A stretch of 56,047 nt of DNA, from NCBI GenBank assembly GCA_034429475.1, contig DAOUGD010000135.1:1-56047 (forward strand), in the 5' to 3' direction. Positions within the stretch are counted from its first letter, which is position 1. Every line of letters begins with the position of its first letter. This document shows, piece after piece, positions 8,858-16,852 of the stretch. The DNA is from JAKQHY01 sp034429475. Lineage in GTDB: Bacteria > Chloroflexota > Anaerolineae > B4-G1 > SLSP01. A program made the position numbers and the translations under genes. The notes beneath the pieces were generated by a model. The model saw only the letters and a list, made by a program, of their open reading frames with translations, ran no database searches and was not told the origin of the DNA.

Positions 8858-8928
8858 GGACGCAGATGAACGCGGATGAACGCTGATGTTTAAAACTTAT
8901 CTGCGTGGCTCTGCGAAAATCTGCGTCC
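8858..8928. repeat. Decamer repeats forming a long inverted repeat
   Basis: Three 10-nt units (GGACGCAGAT, GAACGCGGAT, GAACGCTGAT) at 8858-8887 are mirrored by three reverse-complement-type decamers at 8899-8928 (ATCTGCGTGG, CTCTGCGAAA, ATCTGCGTCC). The outer units pair perfectly, so the whole block can fold as a hairpin just after the hydrolase stop. It occupies most of the 102-base gap before the next start. Confidence 0.7.
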
Positions 8929-8953
8929 TGATTCTTTTACACTTGTACTTGAT

Positions 8954-9511
8954 ATGGATTTCTTAATTGGCATTTTCGGACTTCTCGTCGGCGCGGGGCT
9001 GACGTACTGGCTGTTGCGCGCACAGGCGCGGGCTGCTGCCACCGAGTCTTACGCCGACAAGGCCGCGACGGAGCATGAGCGGCTGGCGCAGCGTTACGAG
9101 GCGCGCATCCGCGAGCTGGAAGCCCGCCACGCCGAGACCGTCCTGCTCACCCGGCGCGACACTGCCGATCAGAGTCGCGCCGTGCTCAAGGGCAAAATGG
9201 CCGAGCAGATCGCGCCGCTGCTGCCCGGCTTCAAGTATTGGCCGGCCGACGCCCGCTTCCTGGGCGATCCGGTGGATTACGTCGTCTTCAACGGCTACAG
9301 CGCGTTGACGGACGGCGGCGGCGACGGAGAGGAGCTGGAAGTTGTCATTTTGGACATCAAACGCGGGGCGCGCACGACCCTCAGCCCGGGGCAGCGCGCG
9401 ATTGCCCGCGCCGTCGAACAAGGGCGCGTCCGCTTTGAAGTGGTGCGCGTCTTCGACGACGGCGCGGTGCGGGCGCACGGGTGGCAGACGCCGCCCGATC
9501 CAACGAGGTGA
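8954..9511 (+). CDS. Membrane-anchored predicted endonuclease related to archaeal Holliday junction resolvase (COG4741-like)
   Basis: 185 aa. One N-terminal membrane segment (3-21), a charged coiled coil (about 25-65), then a PD-(D/E)XK-type core. Its signature is KGKMAEQIAPLLPGF, DARFLGDPVDYVVF and VVILDIKRG, with the Asp and the D-x-K pair as likely catalytic residues, and LSPGQRAIARAVEQGRV near the end. This is the pattern of the small family described as predicted secreted endonucleases distantly related to archaeal Hjc. No clear Shine-Dalgarno is seen, so the start is moderately certain. Nine bases separate it from the following histidine kinase gene. Confidence 0.7.
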   Translation: MDFLIGIFGLLVGAGLTYWLLRAQARAAATESYADKAATEHERLAQRYEARIRELEARHAETVLLTRRDTADQSRAVLKGKMAEQIAPLLPGFKYWPADARFLGDPVDYVVFNGYSALTDGGGDGEELEVVILDIKRGARTTLSPGQRAIARAVEQGRVRFEVVRVFDDGAVRAHGWQTPPDPTR

Positions 9512-9520
9512 GCCAGCGTC

Positions 9521-12500
9521 ATGAAAAAATACTTTGCGACGTTGCAGAACCAAATCTTGGGAGCCATTATCGGGGTTGCCGTTGGCGTCCTGGTGCTCCT
9601 TTACATCCTCATGCGTCTCATCCTGCTCAACAGCTTTGTCCAACTGGAAAATCGAACGCTCTCCCGCGATGTGCAGCGTGCGCTCAACGAAATCGCCGAC
9701 ACCCTGGCCGGAGTTGGCGCTTTTGCGGCGGACTATGCGCGGTGGGATGACACTTACGCCTTTATGGCGGATCACAATCCCGACTACATCGAGACCAACT
9801 ATGTGGAGCCTACTTATGCCGAGAATCGCCTGGATGCCATCCTGCTGCTGCACCCTGACAGCGCTCTGGCTTACGGGCAAGCGTTCGACCGAGCGGCAGA
9901 ACAATTCATCCCGCTCCCGGATGCTTTACAACACTTCACCCCAGAGCATCCTTTGATGGCCTTTCCACCGGCGGGAGACGGCGTGACCGGCCTGCTGATG
10001 TTGCCGGATTCGCCCATGTTCGTTGCTTCGCGTCCGATTTTGACCAGTCATGGCGAAGGTCCTCAGCGCGGTGTGTTGATCATGGGGCGCCGTTTCGACG
10101 CCGCAGAGATCGCCCGTCTTTCTGAGACTATTGCGCTTACTGTGGCCGTTGTGTCCCTGGATGCCGCCGATCTCCCGCCGGAACTGCGTGCGGCCCGCGA
10201 TACATTGCTGGCCCAGGAGGACGATATTTGGGTTCACACCCTGGACGAACGCACGATAGGGGGCTATGCGCTGCTCTCGGACGTTTATGAGCGTCCGGTG
10301 CTGCTGCTGTACATCCACGCACCGCGCGATATTTACACTCAGGGGAAGACCACCCTGGCTTATCTCAGCGCCCCCATTCTCCTGGCCGGTTTGCTGTTGG
10401 GATTCGTCATTCACCAGCTGCTCGCCGGAATCGTGTTGCGCCCATTGCACGCCCTCGGTGCACAGGTGAACCAAATCGGCAGCCGGGTAGCCACTGGCGA
10501 TTTCAGCCAACGGCTCGCCGTCTCCGGGCAAAACGAGCTATCCCGCCTGGCGCAGGACGCGAATGTGATGTTGGATAACCTTCAACAGTACCAGGAGGCG
10601 CTGCTGGCGCAAAAGCAGCATTTTGCCGATCTGGTGGCCGTCGCCCGGGCTACCGTGGAGCGCCCGACTCTGGATTCCACGCTGAAGAACGCCCTTGAAG
10701 CTAGCCGGACGTTCACGCGCGCCGAGCACGGCAGCCTGTTCCTGGTGGACGAAGTTGGAACCGTTACCTACAGCCTGCTAACCCGCGGCGACACCACAGC
10801 GGCTCAACGGCAGGCTTTGGCGAGCAGAGTGATGCAGTTTGGGCTGGCCGGATGGGTTTCTCAGCACCGGGAGCCGGCGCTGATCCTGGATACGCAGCGC
10901 GACCCCCGGTGGATTAACCTGCCGGATGCCTCCTATGTGGCGCGTTCGGCGCTGGCGCTGCCCATTCTCAGCGGCGCGCGCAAAATTGGCGTCCTTACCC
11001 TCACCCATCCAGAGCCGGGTTATTTTTCCCAGGATGACCTTGAACTCATCCAGGCGGCGGCTGACCAGATGGCCCTGGCGATTCGCAATGCCCAAATCTA
11101 TGACGACCAGCGACGCCTGGCCGAGCGGCAGACCACGCTGTACGCTGTTCTCAACACCCTCAGCGAGCGGTTAGACCCGGCGTCTGTGTTGAACATTGCC
11201 GTAGAAGCCATCGTCCGTTGGACTGACTGGGATTCGGTGGCGGTTTTCCTGCACGACCCCGTTGCCGCTACTTTGACGGTCCAAGCGACCGCTGGTGATC
11301 GGCAAATTCCCCTCGGTTGGTGGATACCGACATCTGTGGGTATTGTCGGACGCACGCTTCGCACCGGCCAAACTCAGTACGTTGCCGACGTGCAAAATGA
11401 CCAGGACTACGTCGCTTACTATGATGTCACCGGTTGTGAATTGAGCGTCCCCTTGCGCAGCGGCGAGCGGGTGCTGGGGGTGTTGAACATCGAGCAGGGG
11501 CGCGCGCTGGCGTTCCGCCCCGATGACATTGTGCTGGCCGAATCCCTGGCCGACACCATCGTTCTGGCGCTTACCAACGCCGAACTGTTCCAGACTGTCT
11601 CCGATCAGCGGGGCCGTCTACAGGCGCTGATCGAATCCAGTCAGGATGGGATCGTTCTCATTGGCGCCAACTTGAAGGTGCTGGTCATCAATGCCGCTGC
11701 CGTCACCTACCTGGCCTTGCCCGGCGCGCCGTCAGACTGGGTGGATCAGACTATGATGGATTTCCTCAACGCTTTGCGCCGTCCCGCTAGGGAAGCCGCG
11801 CGAACCTTGTTGGGCGAATTGCGTCGTTCTGATGTGATGGAGGGGTCTTCCGGTGGGGAATTCACCGTTGCCGAGCGCACCTTACACTGGCTCAACCTGC
11901 CAGTAGCGAGTGAGGCTGGCGCCTTGGGGCGGCTGGTCGTCATGCGCGACATCACCGAGGAGCGCCTGCTGGCGCGGATGCGCGAAGACCTGACCCATAC
12001 GATGGTTCACGACCTGCGGAACCCGCTGACCGGCATTTTCAGCGCGCTCAAACTGCTACAGAGCCGGGCCAGCACCACCTTCTCCGCCGACATGCAGAAA
12101 ATGCTCGAAATTGCCCTCAACAGCGCGCAGCGGATGCTGCAACTGGTCAACGCCATCCTGGATATCAGCCGCCTGGAAAGCGGCCAAATGCCTCTGGAGC
12201 GGATGCGCATTGCGTTACCGGCGCTGATAGAGGAAGTGGTGCATCTTCAGACGCCGCTGGCCGCCGGCAACAACGTGTACCTGGAAGCGGCTGTTCCGCC
12301 CTCTTTACCTGACGTTCTGGCCGACAAAGCCCTGATCGAGCGCGTCTGTCAAAACCTGATTGGCAATGCCATCAAATTCACCCCCGAAGGCGGCAAAATC
12401 CGCATTGCCGCGTGGACCGATGTGACCCGTCCCGCCAAAGTCTGCGTCGCCATCAGCGACACCGGCCCTGGTATTTCCCCGGAAATCCGCGACCACCTGT

Positions 12501-12694
12501 TTGAGAAGTTCACCACCGGCAAGCACCGTGGCCGTGGCACTGGCCTGGGGCTGGCCTTCTGCAAAATGGCGCTTGCCGCCCATAGCGAGGATATCTGGGT
12601 GGAAAGCACCGGCAAACAAGGAACCACCTTCACCTTCACTTTGCCCATCGTCGAAGAACCCGCATCAGAGGAAACCGGAGGTGGTAACTCGTAA
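9521..12694 (+). CDS. CHASE4-HAMP-GAF-GAF-PAS sensor histidine kinase
   Basis: 1057 aa, transmembrane. TM1 is at about 13-35. A CHASE4-type extracellular sensor (about 50-270, with the typical FAADYARWDDTYAFM stretch) is followed by TM2 (about 281-303), HAMP (about 305-355), two GAF domains (about 375-525 and 545-700), PAS (about 705-800), HisKA with phospho-acceptor His830 in MVHDLRNPL, and HATPase_c with the N box NLIGNAIKF, G1 SDTGPGIS and G2 GRGTGLGLAF. All kinase boxes are intact. No response regulator is adjacent, so the partner is elsewhere. A heptamer repeat array begins inside its last four codons (12685) and its stop lies in the array. Confidence 0.9.
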   Translation: MKKYFATLQNQILGAIIGVAVGVLVLLYILMRLILLNSFVQLENRTLSRDVQRALNEIADTLAGVGAFAADYARWDDTYAFMADHNPDYIETNYVEPTYAENRLDAILLLHPDSALAYGQAFDRAAEQFIPLPDALQHFTPEHPLMAFPPAGDGVTGLLMLPDSPMFVASRPILTSHGEGPQRGVLIMGRRFDAAEIARLSETIALTVAVVSLDAADLPPELRAARDTLLAQEDDIWVHTLDERTIGGYALLSDVYERPVLLLYIHAPRDIYTQGKTTLAYLSAPILLAGLLLGFVIHQLLAGIVLRPLHALGAQVNQIGSRVATGDFSQRLAVSGQNELSRLAQDANVMLDNLQQYQEALLAQKQHFADLVAVARATVERPTLDSTLKNALEASRTFTRAEHGSLFLVDEVGTVTYSLLTRGDTTAAQRQALASRVMQFGLAGWVSQHREPALILDTQRDPRWINLPDASYVARSALALPILSGARKIGVLTLTHPEPGYFSQDDLELIQAAADQMALAIRNAQIYDDQRRLAERQTTLYAVLNTLSERLDPASVLNIAVEAIVRWTDWDSVAVFLHDPVAATLTVQATAGDRQIPLGWWIPTSVGIVGRTLRTGQTQYVADVQNDQDYVAYYDVTGCELSVPLRSGERVLGVLNIEQGRALAFRPDDIVLAESLADTIVLALTNAELFQTVSDQRGRLQALIESSQDGIVLIGANLKVLVINAAAVTYLALPGAPSDWVDQTMMDFLNALRRPAREAARTLLGELRRSDVMEGSSGGEFTVAERTLHWLNLPVASEAGALGRLVVMRDITEERLLARMREDLTHTMVHDLRNPLTGIFSALKLLQSRASTTFSADMQKMLEIALNSAQRMLQLVNAILDISRLESGQMPLERMRIALPALIEEVVHLQTPLAAGNNVYLEAAVPPSLPDVLADKALIERVCQNLIGNAIKFTPEGGKIRIAAWTDVTRPAKVCVAISDTGPGISPEIRDHLFEKFTTGKHRGRGTGLGLAFCKMALAAHSEDIWVESTGKQGTTFTFTLPIVEEPASEETGGGNS

Positions 12695-12816
12695 TTCGTA
12701 ACTCGCAATTCGTAATTCGCAATTCGTAATTCGCAATTCGTAATTCGCAATTCGCAATTCGTAATTCGTAATTCGTAATTCGTATCTCCTAACTCCTAAC
12801 TTGCAACTCCTAACTC
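12685..12816. repeat. Heptanucleotide array, 18 full units in register (YAATTCG to TAACTCC)
   Basis: A run of 132 nt reads as 18 complete 7-mers and one partial. TAACTCG, TAATTCG and CAATTCG alternate to 12782, then the units become TATCTCC, TAACTCC, TAACTTG, CAACTCC and TAACTC without loss of the 7-nt register. The array covers the last codons and stop of the upstream kinase and ends 5 nt before the GAGG of xdhC. It is the densest of the short-period repeats in the window. Confidence 0.9.
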
Positions 12817-12830
12817 AAAAGAGGTCAACC

Positions 12831-13865
12831 ATGAAAGAAATCATTCATGACTTGCTGCGCTGGCGACAAGCCGGCAAGGCCATCGCCCTGGCGACCATTG
12901 TTGAGACGCGCGGATCGGCACTGCGCCCGGCGGGGACGCGCATGGCGATCACCACCGACGGTGAAGTGGCCGGTTCGGTGAGCAGCGGCTGTGTGGATGG
13001 CGACGTCGTCGCCGAGATGGAGTGGGTGTTGAACGGCAAAGCGGCGCTGCGCCGCCCTCATTTTGGGATCAGCGACGAACAGGCGTGGAGTGCGGGGCTT
13101 TCGTGCGGCGGCACCCTTGAGCTGCTGGTTGAGCCTTGGGATCTGCTGTACGACTTGCTGATCGAGGAAATGCAGGCGCGGCGGCCTGTGGGCTTCGCTT
13201 CCCGCACCGATAAATCCCGCCATCTCCTGCACAACGCCGACGGCAAGACCGTCGGCAGCCTCGGCGATCCTGACCTGGATGGCGCGGTGCTGATGGACAT
13301 TGCCGCCGCTTGGCCCGGTCCACATGCTCAGAAGCACACCTATCCCCAGGGAGAAGTGTTCGTTGAAATTGTTCCGCCCCCATTCACCCTCGTCATCTGC
13401 GGCGCGACGGATATCGCCGTGTCGCTGGCTGCCCTGGCGCACACGCTCGACTTCACTGTCATCGTCAACGATGCGCGGCGGGCTTTCCTGCGCGCGGAAC
13501 GCTTCCCCGACGCCGACGTGCGTTTCGGTTGGCCGCAGGAGACGTTCTCCCCAGAGGATTTTGGCCGAGGGTGCGCCGTTGTCGTCCTGTTCCACGACGC
13601 CAAATTTGACATCCCCGCGCTGACAGTGGCCCTGAAAAGCCAGGCGTTCTACATCGGCTTCCTGGGGAGCCGCACCACGCAGACCGCGCGCCGCACTGAG
13701 TTGCTCACCGCCGGCTTCAAAGAGAGCGATCTGGCCCGCATCCACGGCCCGGTGGGGTTGGATATTGGCGGCAAAGAGCCAGGGTTGATTGCCCTCTCGA
13801 TTCTATCGGAGATTGTCGCCGTGCGCTACCACCGTGCGGGCGGGATGCTGAGCGCCAAAAAATAG
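12831..13865 (+). CDS. XdhC/CoxI-family molybdenum hydroxylase maturation factor
   Basis: 344 aa; AGAGG precedes ATG 12831. The N-terminal XdhC_CoxI domain has TRGSALRPAGTRMAI and SVSSGCVDGDVVAE. The C-terminal Rossmann-type XdhC_C domain has LVICGATDIA and later YIGFLGSRTT and GLDIGGKEPGLIA. Family members bind molybdenum cofactor and help sulfurate or insert it into xanthine dehydrogenase-type hydroxylases. No hydroxylase subunit is present in the window, so the client enzyme must be elsewhere. The only nearby related function is the cyclic-amide hydrolase at 7472, which is a weak hint of purine degradation. Confidence 0.85.
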   Translation: MKEIIHDLLRWRQAGKAIALATIVETRGSALRPAGTRMAITTDGEVAGSVSSGCVDGDVVAEMEWVLNGKAALRRPHFGISDEQAWSAGLSCGGTLELLVEPWDLLYDLLIEEMQARRPVGFASRTDKSRHLLHNADGKTVGSLGDPDLDGAVLMDIAAAWPGPHAQKHTYPQGEVFVEIVPPPFTLVICGATDIAVSLAALAHTLDFTVIVNDARRAFLRAERFPDADVRFGWPQETFSPEDFGRGCAVVVLFHDAKFDIPALTVALKSQAFYIGFLGSRTTQTARRTELLTAGFKESDLARIHGPVGLDIGGKEPGLIALSILSEIVAVRYHRAGGMLSAKK

Positions 13866-13877
13866 CGAGAAAACGAA

Positions 13878-14441
13878 ATGGTGGACTCTAAAAGCCAACA
13901 GCCAGAAGCCAAAAGCGAAAGTGAGACACCGTGGGAACCGGCCCCGATCCCGGCGGAGGACTTTGGGAAGGGGGGGGAATGGGTGAACATCAACCGCGCG
14001 CCCTACGACCAGGTGTCCGGTGTGACTTACAAGCGCGCGGCGCACATCAAGCGCGTCGAAGCCACCCCGCTGGATGCTGCGCCGGACATGCCCGCTCCGT
14101 GGCAGGGGCAGGGGGCGGCCGTGGTGCGCTGGCTCTTTAGCGAGCGGGCCGGCACGGAGGAACACCTGCTGACCGGGGCGACTTTCGCTTTCCTGCACGA
14201 CGTGCGGTTAGCGCCTGGCGCTGCCACCGGCCAGCGCGACCATCCCGGCGAAACGCACCTCCTCTATGGGGTGGCGGGCTGCGGCCTGGTGTGCCATCGC
14301 TCCCAGCCGGGCAGCCCCGTCCTCGCGCGTCCCCTGCGCCCGGGCGACGCCGTTCTGATTCGGGGCACAGAATACTACAATATCGTCAACGAAGGCCTAG
14401 AAGAAGTGCGCCTGATTGTTGTGGGCCTGTATCAGCCGTAA
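13878..14441 (+). CDS. Cupin-domain protein
   Basis: 187 aa. The C-terminal half (about 85-187) has the small beta-barrel cupin pattern: LAPGAATGQRDHPGETHLLY supplies the histidine/glutamate metal motif, and LRPGDAVLIRGTEYYNIVN supplies the second motif. The first 15 residues are encoded by a heptamer repeat (13890-13917) and are probably not conserved, so the functional start could lie downstream; no strong Shine-Dalgarno is seen. It begins 12 nt after the xdhC stop and may be cotranscribed. The substrate is unknown. Confidence 0.68.
   Translation: MVDSKSQQPEAKSESETPWEPAPIPAEDFGKGGEWVNINRAPYDQVSGVTYKRAAHIKRVEATPLDAAPDMPAPWQGQGAAVVRWLFSERAGTEEHLLTGATFAFLHDVRLAPGAATGQRDHPGETHLLYGVAGCGLVCHRSQPGSPVLARPLRPGDAVLIRGTEYYNIVNEGLEEVRLIVVGLYQP
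13890..13917. repeat. Heptamer repeat AAAAGCC family inside the cupin N-terminus
   Basis: AAAAGCC, AACAGCC, AGAAGCC and AAAAGCG lie in 7-nt register. They are translated as part of the cupin gene as annotated, because 28 nt of a non-triplet period stays open in this frame. Confidence 0.65.
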
Positions 14442-14446
14442 ATCTT

Positions 14447-14505
14447 CTCAACGGATTTAACGGATGTTAACGGAGGTTTCCGTTGAATCCGTTAAATCCG
14501 TTGAG
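14447..14505. repeat. Nonamer repeats forming a 19-bp perfect inverted repeat
   Basis: CTCAACGGATTTAACGGAT (14447-14465) and ATCCGTTAAATCCGTTGAG (14487-14505) are perfect reverse complements. Each arm contains two 9-nt units. The 21-nt centre holds a further AACGGA/TCCGTT pair. The structure fills the gap between the cupin stop and the AGGAG (14511-14515) of the next gene. Confidence 0.85.
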
Positions 14506-14522
14506 TGTTTAGGAGCATCCCT

Positions 14523-15800
14523 TTGACTCAACGTTCTATCATCGTAGTAGGGGCGGGCGCGGGCGGACTGATGGCGGCCGGACGGTCAGCCGAACTCGGG
14601 GCGCGCGTCCTCGTATTGGAAAAGATGGGCGAGGCCGGAAAGAAAATCCTCGTCAGCGGCAAGGAGCGGTGTAACCTCACCAATACCGAACCGCTGGAAC
14701 AGTTTCTACGTTATTACGGGCGCAACGGGGTGTTCCTGCGTAACGCTTACCAGCGTTTCTTCCGCGACGAGCTGCTGGCGCTGCTGGCGCGGCTGGGCGT
14801 TGCGACGCAGGTGGAGCGCGGCGGGCGGGTCTTTCCCACTTCGGGGCGGGCCGGCGACGTGCGGGACGCGCTGTTGCGTTATGCGGTGGGGGGTGGGGCG
14901 GACATTCGCTATCATGCCGCGGTGCAAACCCTTCAAGTGTGCGATGGCGCAGTGACCGGCATTACGCTGGCGAACGGCACATTTTTGCCGGCAGACGCCG
15001 TGATCCTGGCGACCGGCGGCGCCTCGTGGCCGGACACCGGCTCCGCCGGCGATGGCTACCGGATGGCGCAGGAAGTCGGACATACGATCGTCCCGCTGCG
15101 GCCGGCGCTGGTGCCCCTCACTGTCCGGGAGCGCGAGCTGGCGAAAACGCTGCAAGGCGTGAGTCTGCGCAATGTGACCTGTACTTTCTACGTCAGCAGA
15201 GAAGGCGGCAAGGAGAGGCCGTTGGCGCTGCCCTATCCCTTGCCGTCCACTGGCGAGATGCTGTTCACGCATTTTGGCGTCTCCGGCCCGCTTATCCTGA
15301 CGGCGGCGCTTGGTGCGGTGGACGCGCTGCGCGCCGGACAGCGCGTCACGTTATCCATTGACCTTAAGCCGGGGATGACGGCGGAGGAGGTGCGGGCGCG
15401 ACTCCAACGCGAGTTTGAGGAGCAATCCCAACGCCAACTACACACCTTGCTGCGCGGCTGGCTGCCCCAAACGCTGGCGGAAGTGATAGCCGAACTGAGC
15501 GGCGTCGCTCCAGAGCGCCCCGTCCACACCATCCGCGCCGCCGAGCGTGAGGGGCTGCTGCGCCTACTCAAGGATTTTCGGTGGGAAATCACCGGCGCGT
15601 TGCCGCTGGCGGCGGCGATGGTCACGGCGGGGGGCGTGGCGCTGAGGGAAGTGGATCCCGTCAGCTTTGCGTCGCGGAAGGTGGCGGAGCTGTACATCGT
15701 AGGCGAGACGCTCGATCTGGCGGCGGATACCGGCGGGTTCAATCTACAGGCCGCGTTTACCGGCGGCTACCTGGCCGGGCAGCACGCGGCCGGCGGCTGA
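14523..15800 (+). CDS. HI0933-family NAD(P)/FAD-dependent oxidoreductase
   Basis: 425 aa from a TTG start, chosen because AGGAG (14511-14515) lies 7 nt upstream. The N-terminal dinucleotide-binding fingerprint is VVGAGAGGLMAAGRSAELG. The HI0933-type sequence continues with EKMGEAGKKILVSGKERCNLTN, GRVFPTSGRA, ATGGASWPDTGSAGDGY and the C-terminal flavin-contacting GETLDLAADTGGFNLQAAF. Relatives are flavoproteins of uncertain or varied substrate, including an aminoacetone oxidase and bile-acid dehydroxylation reductases. Nothing in the context fixes the substrate. Probably cytoplasmic. Confidence 0.87.
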   Translation: MTQRSIIVVGAGAGGLMAAGRSAELGARVLVLEKMGEAGKKILVSGKERCNLTNTEPLEQFLRYYGRNGVFLRNAYQRFFRDELLALLARLGVATQVERGGRVFPTSGRAGDVRDALLRYAVGGGADIRYHAAVQTLQVCDGAVTGITLANGTFLPADAVILATGGASWPDTGSAGDGYRMAQEVGHTIVPLRPALVPLTVRERELAKTLQGVSLRNVTCTFYVSREGGKERPLALPYPLPSTGEMLFTHFGVSGPLILTAALGAVDALRAGQRVTLSIDLKPGMTAEEVRARLQREFEEQSQRQLHTLLRGWLPQTLAEVIAELSGVAPERPVHTIRAAEREGLLRLLKDFRWEITGALPLAAAMVTAGGVALREVDPVSFASRKVAELYIVGETLDLAADTGGFNLQAAFTGGYLAGQHAAGG

Positions 15801-15837
15801 AGGCGGAATTTCAAACGCTAAACAAATCTTGATGGGG

Positions 15838-15843
15838 TATAAT
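15838..15843 (+). promoter_or_regulatory. -10 box of the dNK/histidine-kinase operon
   Basis: A perfect TATAAT lies 80 nt upstream of the first gene of the six-gene operon. No good -35 hexamer is found at 16-18 nt. The leader 15850-15923 shows no obvious fold. Confidence 0.45.
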
Positions 15844-15923
15844 AGGCCCTGCGTGAGATGTGAGGAGGCGCGACCGCGATCATCATTCACGTTTCGGGAA
15901 AATTGATGAGGATAACCAACACC

Positions 15924-16847
15924 ATGAATCATGCGACTCAACACCCTTACATCGCCTTTGAAGGCGTTATCGGCGTCGGCAAGACGACGCTGGCGCGGCA
16001 ACTTTCTGAGCGTTTCCAGGGGGAGACTCTTTTAGAAGCCTTTGATGAAAACCCCTTTTTGTCTGATTTCTATGGCGATCGCAGCCGGTATGCCTTCCAG
16101 ACGCAGCTCTTTTTCTTGCTGAGCCGTTACCGCCAACAACAGACCGCCCCACAGTGCTTGCAGCAGCGCGCGCTGTTGTCCGATTATTTTTTTGAGAAGG
16201 ATAAGCTCTTCGCGCACCTGAACATCACCGGCAGCGACGAATTGGAAATGTACGACCGGTTGTATGACGCGCTATCGGAGAAGGTGCGGCAGCCGGATCT
16301 GGTGGTCTATCTGCGCGCGGAGACGGATACGCTGATGGGGCGGATTGTGATGCGCGATCGTCCCTATGAGCGGCGCATGAGCCGGGAGTACATCGCTGCG
16401 CTGCGCCAGGGGTATGAAACGTTGTTTGCCGATTATCACATTGTTCCCCTGTTGACGATTGAAACGGATGCCCTGGATTTCGTGCGCAACCCGAATGATC
16501 TCAATGACATCGAACGTCGGATTCGCGCTGCGCTGACCGGCGTCCATCAACCGGCGCTGCCTGACATTTCCCTGGGAGTGCGCCGCCCGGCGTGGGATTT
16601 ATTGGACACTGCGCGTCAGTCCCCCGCGACTTCTTCGGTGGACGCCAACCAGGCGCCGCACACCAACTGGCAGGCCCTGGGCGACTTCCTCGCGCTGGCC
16701 GAAGCCATTGGGCAAATTGGCGGGGTGTTGGCCCAACAACCGCCGGTCGGGCCGGAGGGTTCGCCGGAAGCGATCCAGGTCGCCCTCAAGAAGGCCGCGC
16801 AGGCGTTGATGACGTTGGCGCAGCGTACCGGAACTGTGCTCGAGTAG
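15924..16847 (+). CDS. Deoxynucleoside kinase (dNK family) with C-terminal extension
   Basis: 307 aa; start ATG 15924 with GAGG at 15908-15911 (an in-frame ATG at 15906 is an alternative). The P-loop GVIGVGKTT is at 14-22. The DNK core has DENPFLSDFY, SDYFFEKDKLFA (the phosphate-sensor and base-binding region), PDLVVYLRA and a lid arginine region RDRPYERRMS. Residues after about 205 form an extra helical tail not found in the second dNK of this operon. It phosphorylates a deoxynucleoside in the salvage pathway; specificity cannot be read from sequence. It is the first gene of the operon, with the next start 6 nt after its stop. Confidence 0.87.
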   Translation: MNHATQHPYIAFEGVIGVGKTTLARQLSERFQGETLLEAFDENPFLSDFYGDRSRYAFQTQLFFLLSRYRQQQTAPQCLQQRALLSDYFFEKDKLFAHLNITGSDELEMYDRLYDALSEKVRQPDLVVYLRAETDTLMGRIVMRDRPYERRMSREYIAALRQGYETLFADYHIVPLLTIETDALDFVRNPNDLNDIERRIRAALTGVHQPALPDISLGVRRPAWDLLDTARQSPATSSVDANQAPHTNWQALGDFLALAEAIGQIGGVLAQQPPVGPEGSPEAIQVALKKAAQALMTLAQRTGTVLE

Positions 16848-16852
16848 TTGTC

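Noticed and set aside
12685..12816. CRISPR array
   Set aside because: Units are 7 nt with no spacers, no leader and no cas genes.
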